Translations under genes and position numbers: made by a program | The notes under the pieces: generated by a model | What the model was told of the DNA's origin: nothing | The model's database searches: none | What the model saw: only the letters and a program-made list of their open reading frames with translations | NCBI GenBank assembly: GCA_000934455.1 | Contig: KN884793.1 | Span: 70,620-97,794, forward strand | Length of the DNA stretch: 27,175 nt | Reading direction: 5' to 3' | DNA from: Apostichopus parvimensis | Taxonomy: Eukaryota > Echinodermata > Holothuroidea > Aspidochirotida > Stichopodidae | Part shown: piece by piece, positions 20,701-27,175 of the stretch | How positions within the stretch are numbered: position 1 is the stretch's first letter | Layout of the letters: each line of letters starts with the position of its first letter

Positions 20701-23700
20701 CTGTAATGTTTCACTTAGTTATTCTTGTTTTGAAATATTATATTTCAAAGTAAAATTGTCAAAGAAATATTCCATCTGTATGCAAATTACAGATGTGTTT
20801 AGAAGATAATTTGTAGAACTAAAAATATTTATTTAAGAAAGATATAACCATAGGAAGGAGCACTTCTGGTATAGTTTTATTTTATGAAGATCGTTAAGTT
20901 CTAGGACACATCATGTAATCAGATTTATTTTATGTTTGTCTTATTAAAGGCATTGAAGACTCGCCCCAAACCGCGTGCTGCACTCTGAAAAAGTTAACTT
21001 TCCGTTACTTGCAAGTGAAGTTTTCTGCTTGTCGCTACAAAATGCAGACAGTAATGAAACGTGATACCTTGTTATCTTTAGCTGGACCTGAGATGTCCAT
21101 CGCTGTATTGTATATACACTGTGCTGTGGGTATTGACCGTAGCTGTATGTACTGACTGTACACTAGTGTTTAATTATCGAGGGGAGCAAGCTGTGTGTGT
21201 ATTTTCTGGGATTGATGGTGGTGTCTAACACTTCTGTTACACCTCATTTGAAACTAGGTCAGATTACCGGCATGAGACGTTCTTTGTGCGCTAGTCTTTG
21301 AACATACCCTTTAAGTAGCACAACTGGTATAGTTTTATGAAGACCGTTAAACTTCTTGCACTAATCATGTAATCAGATTTATTTTATGTTTGTCTTATTA
21401 ATAAAATTGCACCTTTTTAGTTCTGATTGCCATTATGTTTATCACTTTGGTGTCATTCAGATTTTCATGACATTACAATATTTCTGCTCTGGTTATTATT
21501 CTGATATTCTCTCCTCATGAACTAGGATGCATAAAAGGGGAACTTTAGGCAGACTTATAATTTAAATATTTTCGGGTCAAAAACCAAAATGGGACAAAAT
21601 TGACTGCTGGTAATGTCTCTATAGTCATTCCTGTTTTCAAGATATTTCACCTTTTGAATATATTCAATTTCTTCTCTTGCATCTGAGGAACATGTGTCTT
21701 AATGGTCTGTGTGTTAGACTAAGTAGCCCAGCACTTTAACTGATGACCAAATGATATCTCAAAAGGGTTATATCTCAGAAATTAAACATGGTGTTTGAAA
21801 GAAATACAACCTGGGCTAATAGTGGTATATATTATTAATATATAATATAATATATAATATATTATATTATATATGATATGATATATGATATTATATATTG
21901 TATATATTATATAATATCGCAATATATAATTTAAAAATATGCAGTTAGCTTCCTGCCTTAGAGCTTGCTGCTCTGATTGACAAAAAAATGTTGTTTTCAA
22001 TAAGACAATGCTCAGCATACTGTTAAAGCTCTTGGAATACAGACAGCTCTTGAACATTAACAAATTGTTTCCTAATTATGTTTGTAACTCTTATGTTTAT
22101 GATTTCCTAATTATGTTCTCCTTTCTTCTTGTTTCTATGAAATGAAATTTATAATAATTTGGCCAAGTTCTTGAAACCAACTTGACTTCATCATCCTCTT
22201 TTCTCTGGAAGAAATCCTTCCCTGTATAAATGTCATGTCTCAGTTTATGTTATGTTGACATTTGTTGATATTGTTGTTTCTTCATGTTTTATTCACAGTT
22301 ATAACAGAAGCTCAGAAGTGTTTGTGCAATCTAATTTATTTAAGTACCAAGGTTCAGAGAATTTGTGGGTAAGTAGAAATTGAGAGAACTTATAAAAAGA
22401 TGTTTTACTACTTGCAAACTTCATATGAATATTATACAGGTATCTACATACCTCACTAACCACTTTAGGCTGAATTGTATGAATATAATACCTACGTATC
22501 TCACCAACCACCTTAGGCTGAATTGTATGGCTATTATACCTACATATCTCACTACCGGTTCTTTCCTTTCAATTGGCCTTGCATCTCTTTTTTTTTTATT
22601 TAAGTGAACCTGATGGGAAAAGATTTTAACCTTTCAGTGAAGTAAACTCATTAATTTATTTCATTCTATGTTGAGATGATATCCTTGTATTGTTTATTTC
22701 ACAATCAATTCTTTTTCTCCAACAGGGAGAGTAATGAGTGCACAGCCAACCTGCTTGCCAGGGTTAAACAGTATCACAATGCTGCCATCACTGAGGATAT
22801 GAAGGTACAGTATCAACTGAACCAGTTATCATTTACTCTTTTCTCGGAGTAGAAACTATTCTACAGTTTGCAGAAATGGTGTTACACTTGATTGCCTGGA
22901 AGTGAAGCGGTGGTGGCATCCTTTGTATGTGTGTCCTGTGTATGTGTGTCCTGTGTATGTGTCCTTTGTATGTGTGTGTATGTGTGACCTGTGCATGCGG
23001 GTCCTGAGTGTGTGTGTGCTGTGTATGTGTGTCCTTTGTATGTGTGTCCTGTGTATGTGTGTCCTGTGTATGTGTGTCCTGTGTATGTGTGTCCTGTGTA
23101 TGTGTGTCCTGTGTATGTGTTTCCTCTGTATGTGAGTCCTCTGTATGTATGTGTGTCCTGTGTAAGTGTGTTCTTTGTATATGTGTGCTGTGTATGTGTG
23201 TGCTGTGTATATGTGTGCTGTGTATGTGTGTCCTGTGTATGTGTCCTGTGAATGTGTGTCCTTTGTATGTGTGTCCTCTGTATGTATGTGTGTGTTTGCT
23301 TTGTATGTGTGCTATGTAAGTGTGTCCTGTGTTTGTGTTTATTTTTGTATGTGTGTACTTTGTATGTGTGTCCTTTCTAAGGGTCCTTTCTATGGGCTGT
23401 TGAAAGCCCTCTTTTAAAGTACATAGAGCAATCAATTGATCTATTTGATGATCAGTTTTTCTTGTTCGTCCATGTTGTCTTCACAACTGTACTTGTCTCA
23501 ATGTGTGCTTAGCTTACTAACAGATCAACATTGAATGGCTAATGTCCAGTTTCACAGATCTCTTATCACATCTAGTATACTTAATGGCTCCCTCAATAAC
23601 TTGATGATTAGTCATTGTTATAGAACAAAGGCTTACAGTACAGTAATTTAATATCATTTCTGGTGCTTTTGTTACCAATCTGGTTAGTGAACTCATAACT

Positions 23701-26639
23701 CCATATATATGCTTTTGCCCTACATGCATATATATATCTATACTATAAAGGAGATAAAGCTACATGAATGTGTTTCTTAGTGTCCATTTTGTTGTTTAAT
23801 CTTTAATCTGTATATATGTTCTAAGTTATGTTTTATGTTCAACATGGAATGCAGGCTTCTTAGAAGATATTCACTTGAACTGGCAAATGTATCTCTAGTT
23901 ATGCATCTTATGTATTGTTGGCTTGTTTTGCTCAATATTTGTCTACTCTTAGTAGGACCGGTGTGTGTAGAAGGAGAGGGGCGGGGTGGGTGTGGTGTAG
24001 GAGGAGAGGGGCAGGGAGGGGGCTGTAGTGTAAGAGAGGCATGTGTAGGAGGGTGATGCCATGTTGGAATTTGACAAATATTTAAAGGTTGTTTCATGTT
24101 TCACATTTCTCCATTTATTCTTCTCAAGTGTTTTAGACATTCTTATAATTCTGTCGTTTCTTTTATTATTTCTTCATTTCAGTTTTTTGATATGAGATTC
24201 CTGTTCCTTCTAACTGCACTTTGCCCAAACTTGAGGTAAGTCCTTTGTCTTTCAAACTCTGTTGTTATCGAATCCATGATTCTGTAATCACAAATCAATG
24301 TGGCTTTAACCATATCCCATCAACCCCCACCCCCGACTTTGTAGGAAGCAAGCAAGCTGTTGCTCCCATCTTAGTTTAGTTTAGTTTATTAGAAAAAAAG
24401 GATCAGGAGGGACACTCAAGTCCCCATCAAGGACCCTATAGGAGAGGGGCAATAAAAACTGAAGACACAAACACTCAGACCCGATTACAATGCTTAAAGT
24501 GCTTGTCCAAAGCATTCTTAAACCCATTCACACTACTTGCAAGTACAACTTTCTCATATTAGCATCGAATGCCAACTCTAAATGCTGATAACACACAATA
24601 ATGGGATGTTAGTGTGTAATTGCATTGAATGTCCACTCTAAATGCTGATAACACTCAATAATGGGATGTTAGTGTGTATTAGCATTGCATAGCCACTCTA
24701 TATGCTGATAACACACATAATTATGGAATGTTAGTGTGTATTAGCATGGAGTGTCCACTCAAAATGCTTCTTTAAAACTAGTTTCTAATGTGTGTTGTGC
24801 AGGATTAACATGTTGAAAAAACATCAACTTCTCTCAACTTGTAATCATCTTACCAACCTAATAGGACTGGCTTTTAAAAGTGCTAATTTACTGTAAGAAA
24901 ATGATAAAGTGGATTAATTGAAGGGCTGTCTACTTCATTGCAAGTTAGCACAGTACTGACCTTCTTACTTTGTTTTCTTCTCATTAGAAATAGGGTTCGT
25001 TCAGAGTACAACGGGGTGGCCATCCTCACAGATCTGTTAGAGTCGAGTTGCTTTGGGTTACGGGAAGCAGCGGCCGGCGGTTCCACGCCGTTGTCGGAAC
25101 CGGATCAACTCAACGAGAAGCAGACCGACATGGCCTGTGAAATACTGAAGGCTGTTTTCAATACAATTATTCATGCAACTGTCGGTCAAATTGCAGGAGT
25201 AAGTCCTAATTAGATTGCACATAGAATGTTTTTGAATATACATGCAAGGAATTTCTAACTATTTTGTATGTTTTTGGTTATTTGCAATTCTTGCATACTT
25301 GCATTCTTGCATACTTGCAATGTCCAGAATAGTACTTTAAAGCTGTGTTTGTCATTGATGTTGATACAGTTTTTGGATTACTGATATTACATCAGGCAAG
25401 TGTATAAGGGACATGATGTAGGCATCTTTCTGAATCAGTTTAGAATGACAATTGTCAGTGTGATGAATTGGAGGTGGCGAAGAGTTGACCAGATTCAGAA
25501 GAATATTACAAATCTTACAATATCATGTTGTTGGAAATAGCAGATTTAAGTACTAATACATCTATGCTATTTTCATGTGGATTCTTGCATTTTGTTCAAC
25601 TCATGACATTACTATCCAGTTTTAAGAGATATTGATAATTATTGGTTATTGATGGTTATGGTCTTTGTAGTGAGGTCTTCTTAGGTATTGATGTATAGTT
25701 TAAGGGCATGCTTGAGAGGTTCTCATCTTTGTAGTGAGGTCTTATTGTTTTTATTTTAGGAGAGCGATGATGTCATGAGAAAACAAGGTCAGTTGCTGAG
25801 AAGGTTACTGATGGCAGAGTCAATATCAGATGACAAGACAGATGAATTGTCCAGGTAAGTGACATCACATCTCTAATATTTTCTTTGAGGTGCCGTTATG
25901 AACTGTGCTGTATTTGGTAGCTTGTTTTAAGTTAGAGTCAAGTTATTACCATGCTATTGCTGACTGGAGTTGACACACTCACTTAACACACTTTATTATC
26001 TCTTTGGGAAAATGAGTGATGAATTTGTTTGAGTCACATCTCTTGTTGAAATCAAGCAATTCAAGTTATGACTCGTTACAACACTGGTCTTTGGTAATGG
26101 TCAGACATCCAGGCAGCGCTTAGCAACAGCCATTCCTTATGTCAAATTCATGCTTTATTTTTAAGTTCTGCTTCATAGTACATCATCTCTTGTCAATGGT
26201 CAATTCAAGTTAAATATCTGAAAATTTCTTAGTAGCAACCATTTTGAAGTTACGGTAACCATCTTGTTATTTCATTTAGAGTTATGCTCTCTGTGAATCT
26301 TGAATCTCCATCTTTGATTTGAATGGTCAGAGCAGATCAAACAATCCATGGTATTCTGGTAGTGCTGTATCTGTCCATGGTACTCTGGTAGTGCTGTAGC
26401 TGTATCTGGTAGTGCTGTATCTTTGGTAGTGCTGTATCTGTCTCAACGTTCCATCTCACCGCTGTTTGTTTTACAGTCAGACAATCAACGTTCTCACCTG
26501 TCATCTCCCAAGTAAATGTATCGGCGAACTCATTCCAGAGACACTAGAGGGCGCTGCAGGGGGCAGAGCTATGTACGATGGACATAATATGGATGCACTT
26601 GTAAGGATCTTGAGCTTTGTGGAAAATAGAATAGACAGG
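17702..26639 (+). CDS. RIC8A: RIC8 / synembryn, chaperone and exchange factor for G-protein alpha subunits; 3' end beyond window
   Basis: Nine coding exons (17702-17791, 19123-19170, 20372-20564, 22299-22368, 22726-22804, 24183-24235, 24988-25198, 25760-25854, 26477-26639) join in frame to 334 codons. Human RIC8A is about 530 residues, so roughly the first 60% is present. RIC8 proteins fold nascent G-alpha subunits and catalyse their nucleotide exchange in the cytoplasm through an armadillo/HEAT-like helical solenoid. Family blocks in order are FNKEHAQTFAF (27-37), LEAVRILSREKTR (near 68-80), QKCLCNLI (116-123), FFDMRFLFLLTAL (161-173), EILKAVFN (229-236) and HLPSKC (289-294), then NMDALVRILSFVE. 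The C-terminal helices and acidic phosphorylated tail lie off the right edge. The start has A at -3 and G at +4. Assignment to RIC8A rather than RIC8B is not resolved. Confidence 0.93.
17792..19122 (+). other. RIC8 intron 1
   Basis: It holds MITE copy 2 and its flanking 29-bp duplication; nothing else was recognised. Confidence 0.7.
18412..18776 (+). mobile_element. TTAA-flanked MITE (piggyBac-like), copy 2, in RIC8 intron 1
   Basis: A 365-bp full copy with the same ends as copies 1 and 3 and no coding capacity. A 29-bp sequence before it (18372-18400) recurs immediately after it (18775-18803) with two differences. Confidence 0.82.
19123..19170 (+). CDS. RIC8A: RIC8 exon 2 (48-bp mini-exon)
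   Basis: Acceptor TTCTCAG|CAT and donor GAA|GTAAGT, 16 codons in phase 0. It encodes HAQTFAFGPLQTKTKE; with exon 1 it restores FNKEHAQTFAF, matching human YNQEHSQSFTF. Confidence 0.88.
19171..19691 (+). other. RIC8 intron 2, 5' part with hairpin motif pair and purine-rich stretch
   Basis: ATCCTAACAGGATCT (19251-19265) and GATCCTAGCAGGATC (19360-19374) are two versions of one small hairpin in similar context (ACGNTT before, AGGATCT after). A purine-rich stretch (19486-19590) follows. It is probably transposon-derived, but no family could be named. Confidence 0.4.
19692..19933 (+). pseudogene. LINE 3' end relic (L2/CR1-like ORF2 C-terminus and tail) in RIC8 intron 2
   Basis: The frame from 19692 reads YGSRTFS, a stop, then NAPYLWNSLPEHVKMCKTVNS. 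A +1 shift near 19780 continues FKSVLKTYLFTKTHML and stops at 19831-19833. APYLWNSLPEHV plus FKS-LKTYLF is the classic C-terminus of LINE reverse transcriptases. The following stretch has TTTGGCGCTGTATTAAAC and an ATT-rich tail (about 19893-19925), like LINE 3' tails. Confidence 0.75.
20001..20201 (+). repeat. Minisatellite of ACTTGTGTTATACTCGTGT units (RIC8 intron 2)
   Basis: About ten variable units. The last three, ACTTGTGTTATGTATACTCG, are nearly identical with a 22-23-bp period. Open frames across it (19994-20272) are artefacts. Confidence 0.9.
20372..20564 (+). CDS. RIC8A: RIC8 exon 3
   Basis: Acceptor CTCGTAG|GAG and donor GAAA|GTAAGG. It encodes residues 47-110. HLSLEAVRILSREKTR matches human VIWLQSVRILSRDRNC, within the first armadillo-like helices. 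Confidence 0.93.
20944..21314 (+). mobile_element. TTAA-flanked MITE (piggyBac-like), copy 3, in RIC8 intron 3
   Basis: A 371-bp copy, similar to copy 2 along its length. An approximately 85-90-bp block abutting its left end (20859-20947) is repeated right after its right end (21317-21401). The second block contains an unoccupied TTAA at 21398-21401. Confidence 0.82.
21402..22298 (+). other. RIC8 intron 3, 3' part
   Basis: After the MITE copy 3 duplication, only the AT palindromic tract (21826-21932) stands out. The minus-strand open frame 21782-22063 reads through that tract and is not a gene. Confidence 0.6.
21826..21932. repeat. AT-only palindromic tract (RIC8 intron 3)
   Basis: About 105 bases of TATA/ATAT variants with many self-complementary stretches; almost no G or C. 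Confidence 0.85.
22299..22368 (+). CDS. RIC8A: RIC8 exon 4
   Basis: Acceptor TTCACAG|TT and donor TGTGG|GTAAGT. It encodes I111 to C133 plus two bases of G134. EAQKCLCNLIYLS matches human ESLKCLCNLVLSS. Confidence 0.92.
22427..22558 (+). repeat. Tandem repeat, 48-54-bp unit, 2.5 copies (RIC8 intron 4)
   Basis: CTTTAGGCTGAATTGTATG / CCTTAGGCTGAATTGTATG with flanking TATACCTACATATCTCAC recur at 22427, 22481 and 22529. Confidence 0.88.
22726..22804 (+). CDS. RIC8A: RIC8 exon 5
   Basis: Acceptor CAACAG|GGAG and donor AAG|GTACAG. It encodes G134 to K160 (ESNECTANLLARVKQYHN and onward), the helix before the conserved FFD block. The length is exactly what is needed to carry the frame from exon 4 to exon 6. 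Confidence 0.9.
22920..23385 (+). repeat. Minisatellite, 15-bp unit TGTGTCCTGTGTATG (RIC8 intron 5)
   Basis: Around 30 units. The core (about 23035-23125) is nearly perfect. The unit is five codons long, so frames stay open; this yields a 200-codon antisense frame (22833-23435) of HTQDT repeats that is not a gene. Confidence 0.95.
23950..24052 (+). repeat. G-rich tract (RIC8 intron 5)
   Basis: GGAGAGGGGCGGGGTGGG is followed by a second GGAGAGGGGCAGGGAGGG about 35 bases later. The repeated G runs could form quadruplexes. Confidence 0.8.
24183..24235 (+). CDS. RIC8A: RIC8 exon 6 (53-bp mini-exon)
   Basis: Acceptor CATTTCAG|TTT and donor TTGAG|GTAAGT. It encodes FFDMRFLFLLTALCPNL (161-177) plus two bases of R178. 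It is nearly identical to human FFDLRLLFLLTAL, the most diagnostic short block in this half of the gene. Confidence 0.95.
24371..24558 (-). pseudogene. LINE 3' end relic with (TAAAC)n tail in RIC8 intron 6
   Basis: Read on the minus strand, 24558 to 24475 encodes EKVVLASSVNGFKNALDKHF and ends at TGA, matching the SVN-FKN-LDKH C-terminus of LINE ORF2. About 90 bases of 3' UTR follow, then a TAAAC-type tail (24371-24388). It is 5' truncated, as is usual for reverse-transcribed insertions, and lies opposite to the host gene. Confidence 0.7.
24558..24772 (+). repeat. Tandem repeat, 60-bp unit, about 3.5 copies (RIC8 intron 6)
   Basis: Units with TTAGCAT-GAATG, CCACTCTAAATGCTGATAAC and AATGGGATGTTAGTGTGTA start near 24561, 24621, 24681 and 24743. 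The array abuts the 5' edge of the minus-strand LINE relic. Confidence 0.9.
24988..25198 (+). CDS. RIC8A: RIC8 exon 7
   Basis: Acceptor CTCATTAG|A and donor GGA|GTAAGT. It encodes R178 to G248. EYNGVAILTDLLE aligns with human LKGVRLLTDTLE. The loop GGSTPLSEPDQLNEKQTD precedes MACEILKAVFN, which matches human RAMEILKVLFN. Confidence 0.95.
25282..25320 (+). repeat. Short repeat TTGCATACTTGCATTC (RIC8 intron 7)
   Basis: TTGCATACTTGCA occurs twice, 16 bases apart. Intron 7 (25199-25759) also holds CTTTGTAGTGAGGTCTT twice (about 25663 and 25725) and is otherwise featureless. Confidence 0.75.
25760..25854 (+). CDS. RIC8A: RIC8 exon 8
   Basis: Acceptor TATTTTAG|GAG and donor TCCAG|GTAAGT. It encodes residues 249-279 plus two bases of S280. 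MRKQGQLLRRLLMAE aligns with the human YRHLGTLLRHCVMIA helix. Confidence 0.9.
26345..26442 (+). repeat. Short tandem repeat CTGGTAGTGCTGTATCT, 4 copies (RIC8 intron 8)
   Basis: Units carry TCTGGTAGTGCTGTA with or without TCCATGGTA. The array ends 35 bases before exon 9. The rest of intron 8 (25855-26344) shows nothing notable. Confidence 0.88.
26477..26639 (+). CDS. RIC8A: RIC8 exon 9 (last exon in window)
   Basis: Acceptor TTTTACAG|T and donor AGG|GTGAGT. It encodes S280 to R334. SQTINVLTCHLPSKCIGEL matches human GHAVNLLGNLPLKCLDVL. NMDALVRILSFVENRIDR matches human NMDVIRALLIFLEKRLHK. It ends in phase 0, and no further exon is recognisable before 27175. Confidence 0.93.
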
Positions 26640-27175
26640 GTGAGTATCTTGCAAATCAGGAACATAAATAGTTTGTCTTTGTGTCTATTGGCTGGTTGTT
26701 GGTAATTGATATAAACCTCATATTCCTTGAACATTGTTTGTAGTGGATAGATGTTTTATGTTATTTAATGAGATAAAGTGACTGAATAGAGGTTCAAGCC
26801 ATGATGGGATTATTGACATTTTGTAATTTATAGCTCTTGCTGCTAACCGTGGTGTGCAATTCAGTAATCATTTACAGGGGAACGGTACTTCAAAACAATC
26901 GCTTGAGTTAAAAATGTTTATCGTTAATCCTTGTTAAAAGAAGATGTTAACATTTAATTTCACTTGATAGTCGTCGTCTGCGATGAGAATGAATTAACAG
27001 GGATACCTCTGAGAGATATCTTCCACAGAGGACGATAATCCTATGGTAAATGTGGTAATGGTGCTGTTAGTTTAAGCCAGATGGTTGATGACAATAGAGG
27101 GATGAATATGTGTATCTATATAAAGCTGAACCAGTCACGATGATTGACACCATCGTGAACTGACCCTGATACTCT
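26640..27175 (+). other. RIC8 intron 9 (continues beyond window)
   Basis: No further RIC8 exon is recognised. Near the edge an imperfect inverted repeat pairs CAGTCACGATG (27132-27142) with CATCGTGAACTG (27151-27162) around an 8-base loop. Confidence 0.6.

Noticed and set aside
22920..23385. CRISPR-like regular repeats
   Set aside because: The units are directly adjacent degenerate minisatellite copies without unique spacers, in an animal intron.
22833..23435. 200-codon minus-strand ORF and overlapping sense ORFs
   Set aside because: Purely the 15-bp TGTGTCCTGTGTATG array read in codon-sized steps inside a RIC8 intron.
26785..26805. B-box-like GGTTCAAGCC suggesting a tRNA or SINE
   Set aside because: No matching A box at the right distance, no cloverleaf, and no poly-A or tail; chance match.

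Overview
This is intron-rich animal nuclear DNA. It has two well-supported multi-exon genes on the + strand, GT-AG introns, AT-rich non-coding sequence, and abundant minisatellites and transposon relics. There are no operons or prokaryotic features. The protein sequences and repeat style suggest a marine invertebrate deuterostome; an echinoderm is my best guess, with low confidence.

Layout. Positions 1-4600 hold no gene I can support. They contain a hAT-like non-autonomous transposon family in three copies (769-1199, about 1814-2006, and 2602-2876 with a perfect 8-bp target duplication), a broken reverse-transcriptase fragment (about 1345-1526) and a G-rich tract. Positions 4636-11644 carry a complete KMT5B/KMT5C (Suv4-20) histone H4 lysine-20 methyltransferase in seven coding exons, 620 codons, with intact SET and post-SET motifs. 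Positions 11645-17633 are the probable 3' UTR and intergenic space, with a 660-bp 13-mer minisatellite and one TTAA-flanked MITE. Positions 17702-26639 carry the first nine coding exons (334 codons) of RIC8/synembryn, a chaperone and exchange factor for G-protein alpha subunits. Its 3' part lies beyond the right edge.

Every splice junction listed for the two genes keeps the reading frame and joins segments that match the known families, so the exon models are strong even though most exons are too short to stand out alone. The two genes are collinear but functionally unrelated as far as is known (chromatin versus G-protein signalling).

The most unusual observations concern repeats. Nearly every intron has its own private tandem array. 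A 44-bp array in KMT5B intron 6 starts inside exon 6 and repeats the exon-6 splice donor six times. Two of three piggyBac-like MITEs sit exactly at the edge of a direct duplication of flanking DNA. I found no sign of a previously undescribed multi-gene system here.
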